A DNA stretch of 64,000 bases, taken from assembly GCA_030544235.1 (NCBI GenBank), contig CM060464.1:24543152-24607151 (forward strand). The letters are read 5' to 3'. The notes under the pieces are model-generated. The model saw nothing but the letters and a program-made list of their open reading frames with translations, had not been told where the DNA came from and ran no database searches. A program made the position numbers and the translations under genes. The DNA is from Lepturacanthus savala. Lineage: Eukaryota > Chordata > Actinopteri > Scombriformes > Trichiuridae. Positions 36,439 through 46,720 of this stretch are shown here, piece by piece; positions within the stretch are counted from its first letter, which is position 1; each line of letters starts with the position of its first letter.

Positions 36439-36672
36439 TATCATTCTTAATTACTCTGCACTGTACTGTAACTTGTTATAAATTTTAATTCTTAATTTTT
36501 ATTTCTTATTTTTATTTTATATTATATCTATTTTTTTTTAATCAACTGTTTTAAATTGTTTTAATCAACTGTCTTAAATTGTATCTTGATGCTTTTAATG
36601 TTTTATGTAAAGCACTTTGAATTACCTTGTTGTTGAAATGTGCTATACAAATAAACTTGCCTTGCCTTGCCT
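34515..36672 (+). mobile_element. 5'-truncated L2 LINE with 3' tail
   Basis: After the ORF stop there is about 235 bases of 3' UTR that ends with AAGCACTTTGAATTACCTTG, GTGCTATACAAATAAACTTG and a (CCTTG)n tail at about 36656-36670, as in L2 elements of teleosts. The 5' end lies inside ORF2. The copy is inserted into a Harbinger-like element. No target duplication could be identified with confidence. Confidence 0.85.
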
Positions 36673-36843
36673 TTCTTCAAGTAAACCTGCCAGCGAGCAG
36701 GTTATGTTCATGGAGTCTGTTACCATGGTGACTGAGTCAGTTTCTGTAACCTGTCTTTCTGGAACAGATAACTCAGAGTTTCCCTCATCTCAGGGTTAAC
36801 TTACTCTGAGTTTTTACATAACCTGCTTCCTGGAATACCCCCC

Positions 36844-37551
36844 AGAAGGGCAGCCAGAGTTTATGACTCAAAACCCTAACATTAATCTTCTTAATTAATC
36901 TGAGATTCCTTTTGCTATCTCATCAGGCCATCGATATAAATAATAAAATATTCTTATTTGACTGGTTCCTAAGTTTGGGAAACACTGGTTTAAACAAAAT
37001 AACTCCCCACATATTTAAAAAGAAAGAACTTTCACAAAAATTACCCTGATAGTTTTTCCATAGTTAATCCTGATCACAGATAAACAGACAACATAGAAAT
37101 GCCAGAAGCAATATATCCTAATAATAGAAGAACCAGCTTCTCTGTATGTGCATGCACACCTTCTGATGACAAGAGGCAATAGGGGAGAGAAAAAAAAAAG
37201 AGTTTGTAGGGACGAGACCACAAAGTTTGTAAAACCTGGCTAACAGCCAACCACCACATTATTGTTGTCCTGGGGTTACTGTCTCTCAACCCACTTACAT
37301 TAATCTTGTTACTGCTGTCAGTGTCTATATGTAATAAGTCAGTTAAAGGGCTAAACTGTTTATATCAATCATCTTTATTCATCACCTGTGATCACACTGT
37401 AACTGCAGTGAAATGCAATCCTGTCAGTTACATCAGTTGTGCAATAAAACAGGGGTCCTATATTGTGCACTTGTCTGGGTTTTATTTGAAGTTGTGATAA
37501 CCCTAACATGATATATTTGCAGTTTAAAGTGACAAAATCGATCTTATTATA

Positions 37552-37552
<1 letters not shown>
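36844..37552. other. Unrecognised sequence
   Basis: No supported gene or repeat. Confidence 0.35.

Positions 37553-37629
<77 letters not shown>
37553..37629. repeat. (CT)n microsatellite
   Basis: About 77 bases of pure CT repeats. The Glu-Arg antisense frame is an artefact. Confidence 0.97.
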
Positions 37630-37631
<2 letters not shown>

Positions 37632-37732
37632 ATTCAGATCTGGTCAAATCTGGTATCTTGGAGGTTGAGATCTCTAATGATTATTTTAGGCTTATTCCAA
37701 CAACACCTGATGTAAATACAGGTACATAAATT

Positions 37733-38690
37733 CCATCCCACCCACCTGCCTGAATGACTACTGGCCAGTAGCACTCACTCCAATCATTAAGATGCGCTTT
37801 GATAAAGTGATGCTGACCCACAGTCAGAGCAGCATACGGGACACACTAGACACCCTGCAGTACGCCTACCGATCCAACCGGTCCACTACAGATAAAGACT
37901 CCTACATCAAGATTTTCTTTATTGACTACAGCTCTGTGTTCAATACAGTCATCCCCCACAAACTCACAGTCAAACTGCTCTCCATTGAACTACACCCCAC
38001 CCTCTGTGACTGGCTGCAGGCTTTCTGACTGGCAGGCCTCACTCTGTCAGGATAGGGAATAGGACCTCAGCCAGCAGCATTACCAAGACAAGAACATCAC
38101 AGGGGTGTGGAGGAAGGAGACAAACTCATCAGTCACTGCTCATCAGTCACTGCTCATCCAAGGTCTGGAAGTGGAGAAGGTGGGCACCCTTAAATATCTG
38201 GGTGTCCACATCAAGGAGGACCTCACATGGACACTAAACACCACACAGCCGGTGAAGAAGGCTCAGTAGCACCTGCACTTCCTGAGGAGGTTGAGGAGGT
38301 ATGGCATGTCACCAAAGATCCTCAGCAGCTTCTACAGCTGCTATTGATTCCATCCTAACCGGCTGCATCACTGTGTGGGATGGCAGCTCTACTGTTATGG
38401 ACCACAAATGCCTGCAGAGAGTGGTCAAGACAGCATCTAAGACCACCAGGACTCCCCTGCTTTCTCTGCAGAGCATCTACCAGCATAGAGTCCACAGTAG
38501 AGCTGCCTCCATCATCAAGGACCCACCCATCCCCAAAACATGACTGGTCACTCTCATCCCCTCAATCTGGAGATACAGGAGTGTGAAATGCAGAACTACC
38601 AGACTCAAACTTTTCTTCCTCTGCCATCAGACTCCTCAACAGCTGACAGGAGTCTGCAACATATATAACTTAAAATTATACCACTTACCT
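37733..38690 (+). mobile_element. Rex1/CR1-type LINE fragment with internal deletion
   Basis: Successive frames encode recognisable pieces of a Rex1/Babar-like reverse transcriptase: NDYWPVALTPIIKMRFDKVM (about 37755-37814), LDTLQYAYRSNRSTTDKDSY (37849-37908), IKIFFIDYSSVFNTVIPHKL (motif A, 37909-37968), then LTVKLLSIELHPTLCDWLQA. After a break at about 38090 it resumes downstream of the YADD region with LKYLGVHIKEDLTWTLNTTQ (about 38192-38251), LHFLRRLRRYGMSPKILSSF (about 38274-38333), and a shifted frame with DSILTGCITVWDGSSTVMDH and LQRVVKTASKTTRTPLLSLQ. The GxPQG and YADD motifs are gone, and several stops and shifts are present. The 3' end is not well defined. Confidence 0.78.
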
Positions 38691-39985
38691 CATACAGCTG
38701 TGACTGTGCCAGGAACACGCACCTTATTCCTGACGTTTTGCACTATTCATACTAAATCATTCCTTGCACATTATTTGTAAATATCTGTACATAATCTGCC
38801 TACTTATAGTTTAAATTTATATTCTCTTGTGTGTGCTATTTTATTCTATTTTATCTTAACTTTAATACCGTATTACTATTTTTTTTTTTATTCTTATTGA
38901 TACTTTGATTCTTTGAAATCCGTGAAACTGATGACATCCAGATAGAAATTGTTAAATATCTAATACTAGATTTGATGGCTCTGGTTCAATGAAAAATATA
39001 GGTGTTTTCTGTACTGATAGTAGTGTAGTGTAGTTTTGCTGCTCTCCAATAATTAGATGGGTAAGTGCAACTGAAATTGCTGCCTACAGCCCACTACAGC
39101 ACTGTAAGGCAGTTCAGTTAATGTTATTTGGAGGAATAGAGAACATGAAACTGAGCAAAGATATTTTCAGTATAAACTCCACTGTTAGTTGCAGCCTCAG
39201 GGAAGTCATTTTACAGTCGGCAACACGCATATCTGGGAGAAATTGTGTTTTTCAAAACTCTTCCATCGCCAGAAGCCTACACGGATCCCAGTTTCTACAA
39301 CTTCAACTAACCAACACATGAGTGTTTTTTTAGGTGAATGTGCTTTGGTGGGTTTATCATACATCCCATCAGGCAGACAGACAGGGAGAGTAACAGACAG
39401 ATGCAGTGTTTGAATTGCTGAGCACTTTGAGCAGGCAGAGCTGGAGGAAGGCTGAAAGGCAGACAGGCGAGCAGTAAGTGGTTACTTGGATGTGGGCTGT
39501 GGAAACTTCCAGACTCCTTCAGGACATAATGCTGCTTTAGCAGGCTTGATGCTGCATGGTATTGGCTGTAAATACATAATGATCCACTTTCAATGTCTCA
39601 TGACATACGATTTTAACTTTACACAGAATTACCTTCATGGGGCCACAGGAACTCAGTGGTAACCCACTTTTACTCTGTGCTGCAGCATAGTAAAAGTCCT
39701 GATTCTATAAGTAAGAAACACCCAGACAAGTCTTCAGCCATTGATGAGCACATACTCAAAAAGAAAAATGCATCCATTCTGTCAACATTTGACTTTCATT
39801 CTGGTCTTGAGTCCATGAACCAATTTGAACCAACTTTTAGTTGTTAAATTTGGCATTTGACCAGTCCCTTTAATGGAAAGCAGTGAGATCATCCTTGATT
39901 CACCATGAGGCAGCCACCTTAACATCATTTTTAGAAGAAAGTTATAGGACTATATTGGTGAATGAGGCTCAGTGTTCTGATACAC
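38691..39985. other. Mostly unrecognised sequence
   Basis: The first 200 bases may be the 3' UTR of the Rex1-like fragment. The rest shows no gene or named repeat. Confidence 0.35.
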
Positions 39986-40330
39986 CAGGGGTGTCAAACA
40001 TATGGTCCAGGGGCCAGAACCATCCTGCTGGTCTTTCTTCACAGAATTGTGAAATCAGTGACCACCTTTCAGGCCTTAAGGGACAAAATATTAACAGTTT
40101 TGTAAATGGTCTGTAATGCAGAAGATAAGTTTACCTGCTTCTGAAAAATAAATATATAAATATTGTTTAAATGTTTTCAAATAAAATGCATGCAACAATA
40201 GACTGGATGAATATGGAATAACCTGAATAACATGAAATTGTTAAAATTACACTTTTTGTCTTTTGTTAATGCTCCTATGTTGTAAATTCAAGCTTAATTC
40301 ATCATGTAATGTATTTCTTTACATATAAAG
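39986..40330. repeat. Fragment of a hAT-type non-autonomous element
   Basis: CAGGGGTGTCAAACATATGG at 39986-40005, followed by TCCAGGGGCCAGAACCATCC, is the usual left end of a Charlie-type hAT family in vertebrates (pattern memory). No right end was found, so the end coordinate is a guess. Confidence 0.5.
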
Positions 40331-40382
40331 GAGAGGAGAAATTTGTAGGTGTTGTTATTTATATGCTTATTTTTATTGGTCG

Positions 40383-40508
40383 TGGCCAAGTTTCACAGAT
40401 GTTCATTCGCCCATTCATACAATTTATATACTAATGCATGGCTACCATACAAGGGAATAGAACCGCTGATCCTCCAGTGGACACTCTACCTCTGAATCAC
40501 AACCCGTA
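40383..40508 (-). repeat. tRNA-derived SINE fragment, minus orientation
   Basis: On the minus strand: GATTCAGAGGTAGAGTGTCC (A-box-like), then CAGCGGTTCTATTCCCTTGT (B-box-like GGTTCTATTCC), then GAATGGGCGAATGAACATCT. This is the layout of a common fish SINE with an L2-related tail. Confidence 0.55.
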
Positions 40509-42281
40509 AAGTAAGTACAAGTACCTCAAAATTGTACTTAAGTACAGTAGTTGAGTAAATGTACTTAGTTACTTTGCACCACTGGCTACTGGAAGTACAT
40601 CCATGAAATACATACAAGATCCTGCCTATGTTTGGAAAAATGTTAGTACACAGTTCTGTCTTGAGGATGTTTAAGGCACAGAAACATCAATATTATGGAG
40701 AGAAATGAGAGAAAGTGAGACAAAAAGAGAGAAAAGTCTGATGTCACCCAGTGCAGGGCATCCTGATTTGGAATCAGTTCATTTTAAAAAGCATCAGTAG
40801 TGCTGATGAGGATCTAAATGATCATTCTGAGGCTGATTTCCTAAACAGCCAGTACAGAGAACTCTGGACTGGAGGCTTGTCAGGAAGATCACTTTTATTA
40901 ATTCATGAAGAAACACCATTTAGTCTGATGGAAAAAAGAAAAACAGCTGGAACTTGCAACATTACATCAGGCCACATATAAATATACATTAGCTGAGCTG
41001 CTCGAAGTGAGGCTTAATGGTGTGAGGTGAGAGCAGGTAACAGTTTGCACCATAAATCAACATAAACTAACGTCACCCTTCCCTGTAAGTCGTAGTGCTC
41101 TCTGCTGAAATTGGAAAGGAAGTATTTCAATTCATAACTTAAATCTGCAGTCAGAGAGAGATTTCATTAGACCTCTACTCTATACTTAGAGGTTAGTCGT
41201 CTACCGGGCAGCATCGTTTAATATTTCTTAAACGCTGAGCAATGGAATTCTATGACTTTAAACTGGGTTTTCATGACCAAACATTCTGTGAACTCTGTGA
41301 ACTATAAGAATGGTACAATAATGTGTGGTCTAACTGAACCACAATTAAAATGCACATCTGTTACTAGGACTGAATAATTGAAAACAAATATAATTAAAGG
41401 CTACAAACTACAAAAATGGGTTATTCAATTTGCCAATTATAAACATCAAGTAGAGTTTATGGCAGAGCTGTAGGACCCATCTTATCAATATAACTATTGA
41501 TTTCAACCATTTAACCCACATGTTCTTATCCCATAGCATCAAATATCACTGTTATGTCAAGTCCCTCAGTGTCTGATACTGACATAAAAGTTCCCCTTTA
41601 GCATCTGAAGGAAACTCTGAAGGAAAAATCTGAAGGAAAGCTTTTATCTGCACCAATGTAAACCCATCTGTGTCACGAGAAATCATGTGACAACACTATA
41701 TATATTAATAAATTGTTTGGTTTATAAAATTATCAAAAATTGCATGTGTAAATATGTCTTGTTAAAATGTCAACAATGTGCTGTCTGAACATTACTCTCC
41801 TGCAGCTTGTTGTTCATGTTTCATGTTTTTTTGCATCTAATTAATCTTAATCTCCACCCATCCCACCACCTCAACATGAGCACATGTGTCATTATAAACA
41901 GATATCATCATTCTCATTGCATCCTTTTTAGACATCTTGGCAGTCTAAAAGTCTATGGGACTACCCTGGAGGTTGGAAATGTAGTTATAGGGTGAAAAGT
42001 GCCACCGAGAGATGTGACAAAATGGCAAGATTTGAAATGAAATGAGGGAATGGGCTGGAAATAGAGATGGGCTTGAAAACTTGCTTTTATCTGTATATCA
42101 GACTGGCTCACTGTAATGAGGAATGGGGAGAAGTTATTTTCTCCTGTTGCATCTGCTGGTTTTATCAGAGCCCAATGTAGCCAGCAATTCAATGTGTCAG
42201 TGCTCACTGAACAGTAACTATGGTTGGGTAACCTAGTTCTATTAGATGCAACTGGAACAGCATTTCGAGAGTGTCTAATGT
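40509..42281. other. Unrecognised sequence
   Basis: About 1.8 kb, AT-rich, with no supported gene or repeat family. Confidence 0.35.
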
Positions 42282-42293
42282 CTGTATCATGGT

Positions 42294-42514
42294 CAGTCAG
42301 TCAGTCATCCTCTATACCCGCTTATTCCCCATTGCAGGGATACACCCCAGATGGTCGCCAGCCAATCGTGGGGCACACACACCATTCACTCACACATTCA
42401 CACCTACGAGCAATTTAGAGTCGCCAATTAACCTCAGCATGTTTTTGAACTGTGGGAGGAAGCCGAAGTACCCGGTGAAAACCCAAGCAGACACGGGGAG
42501 AACATGCAAACTCC
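42294..42514 (-). mobile_element. SINE-like retroelement with (GACT)n tail, copy 7, minus, 5'-truncated
   Basis: The tail CAGTCAGTCAGTCATCCTCT lies at the left and the body ends at AACATGCAAACTCC. The target duplication is CTGTATCATGGT (42282-42293) and CTGTAACATGGT (42515-42526), 11 of 12. It lacks a segment of about 35 bases present in other copies (GCTGGGATAGGCTCC region). Confidence 0.85.
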
Positions 42515-42526
42515 CTGTAACATGGT

Positions 42527-43244
42527 GTCAACTGTATATACAGGTAAGACAAAATCATGGAAGGAATTTGATTGGACCATGGAAAACTGGATGTATCCTA
42601 GCATGGGCAGCAGCTAATGGCGTTCTCTCAGGGAGGATCACTCGCCTTGATTGACATGTGGATGCAATGATTGATACTATTGGTCGAAATTGCTCTGTGG
42701 AAGGTGAAATGTGTTATGATCTAAAAATACAATTATTTTGTTCTTTTTGTAATTGTTTCTAAAAAATGTAGGTAAATAAGTGAACAATATGTGCAGGGGC
42801 ACATAGACTGATCATTCATTCAGGATAATTCATTGTAGGTAGACCTTAAGGGTACATACTTTAAGGGTACTGCCAAATATCAGTACCTCAAGAGTGGGTT
42901 GTGTTGTCAATTCACAGCTTACTGTGAGCCAAATTTAAGAAAGAGGGAGAATGACAGTATCGAGAAACCCTATAGGAATACAAACATTTTCTGTTTGCTT
43001 CACAGAAGCACAAGATAAACTCTACACACTGAACAAGCCTGGCCTGAGAGAGTCAACTCAGCTGGTCTTTGTTGTTGGTAGCAGCAGCCAAAGACCACAG
43101 GGTAAAATAGTTACTGTCTACCGTGCCACATCCAGCACAGCTATCAGCCGACTATAGCAAATGAAATTTGATTAACGTCAGTACAACTGATTATAATTTA
43201 ATTATGCCACTGATGCGGGCCCTAAAACATTTTCAGGCTTGGGG

Positions 43245-43247
<3 letters not shown>
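42527..43247. other. Unrecognised sequence
   Basis: Nothing supported. Confidence 0.35.
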
Positions 43248-43325
<78 letters not shown>

Positions 43326-43327
43326 TA
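43248..43327. repeat. (TA)n microsatellite
   Basis: About 80 bases of TA repeats immediately left of the Tc1-type MITE, which targets TA. Confidence 0.97.
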
Positions 43328-43328
43328 C

Positions 43329-43866
43329 AGTACAGTACAGGCCAAAAGTTTGGACACACCTTTTCATTCAATGTGTTTTCTTTATTTTCATGACTATTTC
43401 CATTGTAGATTCTCATTGAAGGCATCAAAACTATGAATCAACGCATGTGGAGTTATGTACTTAAAAAAAGGTGAAATAGCGAAAAACATGTTTTATATTC
43501 TAGTTTCTTCAAAATAGACATCCTTGACACCCTGCTATGATTGATAAAGCAAGAAATTCCATTGATAAACCCTGAAAAGGCACAACTATGAAGTGAAAAC
43601 CATTTCAGGTGACTGAAATGGTAGTTCATCAAGAGAATGCTGAGAGTGTGCAAAGCAGTAATCAGAGCAAAGGGTAGCTATTTTGAAGAAACAAGGATAT
43701 AAAACGTGTTTTCAGTTATTTCATCTTTATTTCACCTTTTTTGTACATAACTCTGTGTGTTCATTCATAGTTTTGATGCCTTCAGTGAGAATAATAGAAT
43801 AGAATAGTCATGAAAATAAAGAATACACATTCAATGAGAAGGTGTTTCCAAACTTTTGGCCAGATC
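43329..43866. mobile_element. Tc1-type MITE with about 185-bp inverted repeats
   Basis: The left arm starts at CAGTACAGGCCAAAAGTTTG and the right arm, read on the minus strand, at GGCCAAAAGTTTGGAAACAC. The arms stay complementary for about 185 bases, including TTTATTTTCATGACTATT, AAGGCATCAAAACTATGAAT and ATATTCTAGTTTCTTCAAAA or its variant. The middle has no transposase. GGCCAAAAGTTTGGACACACC ends are well known from Tc1-like elements of fish. It abuts an L1 fragment at 43866, suggesting insertion into or beside it. Confidence 0.85.
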
Positions 43867-45090
43867 AGCCCAACTCAAGAAAGCCTCATTAATCTCTGTA
43901 GGATTACTAGTGAACGTGTAGCCTTTTGGATGGTGTATATTGCCATGTTTGTCTCCTCTTTCTTTATCTGCCAAGCTAAAGGCTTCCCTGCTTTGTCCCC
44001 CTGTTCATAATATCTATGCCTCATCCTTTTTTATAGCGTTTCTGTTTTTTTTACTTGATTTCAATTGTGGAAGGATGGCATTTATGTGTGACTGCAAATA
44101 TTGTCTTTCTAGTTCCTTAATGTTGTTTTCAAGACATTGGATTTTGGTTAAATACATCTTACATTTACTTGAAGTAAAGGCTAATATTTGATCTCTGGCA
44201 TAAGCTTTCATAGCATCCCATACTTTTGCAGTTTTTTTAGTTATTTTTCGAAAAGGAATCAATTTCCCTGTTAATCATATTCACAAATTCTGAATCATTA
44301 ACTAAATGTAAGGTAAATCTCCATCTGTTACACCTTGTAATTGGTGTGTTTGCAGGTTTGCCATGTGGTCTGATATGGACAATGCCAAGTACTTACAAGA
44401 TTTAACTTGGTGTATTGTTGAGGAAAACATCAATAATGAGTATGTGCGGGTATAGCAAATGTGGACAGGAGAATAGCATGAGCTATTCTAGCATGATTTG
44501 TATTTAATGTACACCAATTATCCTATTGCTAGCATCTCTTCTTTTAAATATATAGCACTCTGTGTAAGAGCACTAGTTTCCTGAGGGGACGATCAAGGAT
44601 ACAATATATAAAAGTCTCCTCCCATATAGATCTCTGTGCCCTCTCTAGCTCTGATTTTGAGTGCACTAAAAGCCATACCCTTCTTGTGTAAGGTTGGAAA
44701 TAAATCAGCGAATATCATTATTTTGGCAACTATTTTTTTTTCCAGCAAGGCAATGCTATTGTTACCTCCAATGTCTTCAGGGAACCCTGTAATCCTCAAG
44801 TTCTTCCTTCTCTGATGTTTCTCTGATCATCAAGTTGTGCCCTAAGTTCATCCTCATCCTTGGAGCCTTGAACTTAGGGCCCTGAAGTTTCTCCTATGCA
44901 GCTAATGTCCCCTGAAAGATATTTGTCATCTTCTCCATCTCTCTTAGAAACCAGGGTAGAGGCTGTGTTCAAGAATCCGTCAATGTTAGTCCATATCAAT
45001 GGGTTAGCAGGAGTCATGTTAGCCTCAGGGGTAGCAGAAACAAATTTAAGGGGGGGGCATTACATTTTTCCAGAGGGTTCAACTGATTTT
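43867..45090 (-). mobile_element. L1-type LINE fragment: ORF1 and start of ORF2, decayed
   Basis: Read on the minus strand from the right: an ORF1 coiled-coil segment (EDELRAQLDDQRN, about 44860), then RKNLRITGFPED (about 44800-44764), the start of the ORF1 RNA-recognition fold, followed by shifted remnants. At 44262-44014 there is TTKTAKVWDAMKAY-like sequence (ITKKTAKVWDAMKAYARDQI then LAFTSSKCKMYLTKIQCLEN), and further left EQGDKAGKPLAWQIKKEETN (about 43975-43916). The last two blocks match the segment between endonuclease and reverse transcriptase in L1 ORF2 (WEALKAYIRGxxISYTS, YxQGDKAGRLLA). The frame has several breaks. The 3' two thirds of the element are missing, the reverse of usual L1 truncation, so it was lost by later deletion or interruption. 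Confidence 0.75.
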
Positions 45091-45419
45091 TTTTCTTTTT
45101 TGATTCAGGCTAAATAATTGTTTAGTGACCACTCCTACAGTGCTGTGCAATAATTTTCCTTTCCCTAAAATTGGGCAGTTGATCTCAAAAAAGAACAAAC
45201 AATAGTGTGGCTCTATGTCCATTTATTTATCTTAATCAAGGACATGAATTGATGACAGGAATGAGCTGGAAGCAGCTGGAACTTCTAGAAATATAAAAAC
45301 AGACTTCAACCTGAACACTGAGATAAACATTCATGTCAGAAGAGATAGGTACAGCAGCTAGGGAGCACGGGGAGCAGCACAAAGCAGTGTTTTGCGGCCT
45401 GAAAGTATTGATGAGTAAA
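45091..45419. other. Sequence between the L1 fragment and the hAT transposase remnant
   Basis: 45260-45420 may be the 3' UTR of the minus-strand hAT gene. Nothing definite is seen. Confidence 0.3.
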
Positions 45420-45433
45420 AAATGTTGCCACTT

Positions 45434-46720
45434 TCAGTAGAGCAGTGGGCGGATCTGTGAACTGCATGAAACTTTCTTTAAACAATGTCCTTCCGTCTCA
45501 TCCCTAAATTTGTGGGTCAAGTCCTTCTCAAACGCCAATTGGATGAAGTTGTCCATGCGTTTATGAAGCATGGCTTGTTGATGCTCTGTGAATATGTTCT
45601 TCAAAGTGGAGAATGAATGCTCACAGGATGCAGTGCTGGCTCCAAAAGTCAGGCCATGTTTAAATGTAGTCAGGACACTTGGCATCACCTCCAGTGGCCT
45701 CTGGAACTGATAATAATAAAAAAAACGTGTACACCATCATGTTCAACAATCAAAGAAAGCCTCATCTCATTGAACTAAATCATGTGATATGTGATCTGTT
45801 TGACTGCTTGCTTAAACCTGGATGGTGAAAAGTTGATCAGTTTGTTTTAGGGGCCTCAAATGACCATACCATGGCAATACAGGCTATTAGATAATTCTAA
45901 ATTAGTCCTGTAGCTTTTTAATATTTTTGAATGCAATAAAAACAATACTGAGCTTTCCATAACCTTAATCACCTATTTCATTGTCCACTTCTTCCCATCT
46001 GGTGGAGAAGACTTGTGCATTTGTGTCCTGAGGAAGTTGTGGGCCGCCTTGAATTCAGAGTCCAGAGCAGGTGTCTTGGTGGGGTCAAGTAAAGGCTTCA
46101 ACTTGCTGGCACTCTTAACAGCCAGGGCATGGGTGACAACCAAATGCAATGATTATAACAGTGGACATATGGTCTGTCTCTGTCCAGTTTTTTGCTGCAG
46201 CAGTTTCTGTACGCCTCCATGTTTACCAGACATGAGCGAGGCTCCATCATACACCTGGCTGAGGATTTTCTGACAGCTCAGGCCAGCTGTGGTCAGTTCT
46301 GTAATGATGGTGTCAGTTAATGTAACTGCATCTCCCTGGTCAACCGTGGCAATTTTTAGGAGGTGCTCATTTGGTTCACAATGTTCACTCAGAAAGCAGA
46401 GAACTATGGTTATTTTCTCTCTCCCTGTTGGGTCTCTGGTGCCATCCACTTTTATTGTGTAGAATGATCCACCGACTTCTTTGACAATGCGCTCTCTTAC
46501 TAAAGTGCTCATTACATCTATAATCTCATTTTGAACAACTTTACTTGTGTACGTTGCATTACGAGGGATTGTTTTTGCTATTTTTTGCTAATTCAGCAAC
46601 TTTCCTCAGTGAAAATTCAAATAGAGACAAAAATAGTCCACATCCATCATCATTCATTGCACTGTATGCATCATGGTCACCTCTGAAGTGCAGTTGATTC
46701 ACAGCAACTACCTGTTGCGC
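45434..46720 (-). pseudogene. hAT transposase pseudogene (ZMYM1-like, DUF4371-type)
   Basis: On the minus strand three broken parts line up. 46660-46513 (shifted frames) gives NQLHFRGDHDAYSAMNDDGC and FLSLFEFSLRK, then NEIIDVMSTLVRERIVKEVG. 46512-46153 is open for 119 codons with FYTIKVDGTRDPTGREKITI (first catalytic aspartate region) and YDGASLMSGKHGGVQKLLQQ. After a frameshift near 46160, 46150-45990 gives HLVVTHALAVKSASKLKPLL and ALDSEFKAAHNFLRTQMHKS. Then 45688-45434 gives GASTASCEHSFSTLKNIFTE, the hAT C-terminal dimerisation domain. The order and motifs match domesticated-looking ZMYM1-like hAT proteins of fish. Frameshifts and a gap at 45700-45980 show the copy is inactive. Termini were not found. 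Confidence 0.8.

Larger units (their letters stand above)
33613..36843. mobile_element. Harbinger-like DNA transposon split by an L2 insertion
   Basis: The left end, CTGGTATTCCAGAAAGAAGG, and the right end read on the minus strand, GGGGTATTCCAGGAAGCAGG, form imperfect terminal inverted repeats. Related CTCTGAGT(T/A)..ACTTACTCTGAG words also occur inside both ends. A remnant of the Myb/SANT-like protein gene carried by PIF/Harbinger elements lies at 33737-34000. The L2 element at about 34515-36672 separates the two parts, so the Harbinger insertion is older. The transposase itself is not present. The 3-bp target duplication could not be verified because the outermost bases have diverged. Confidence 0.65.
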
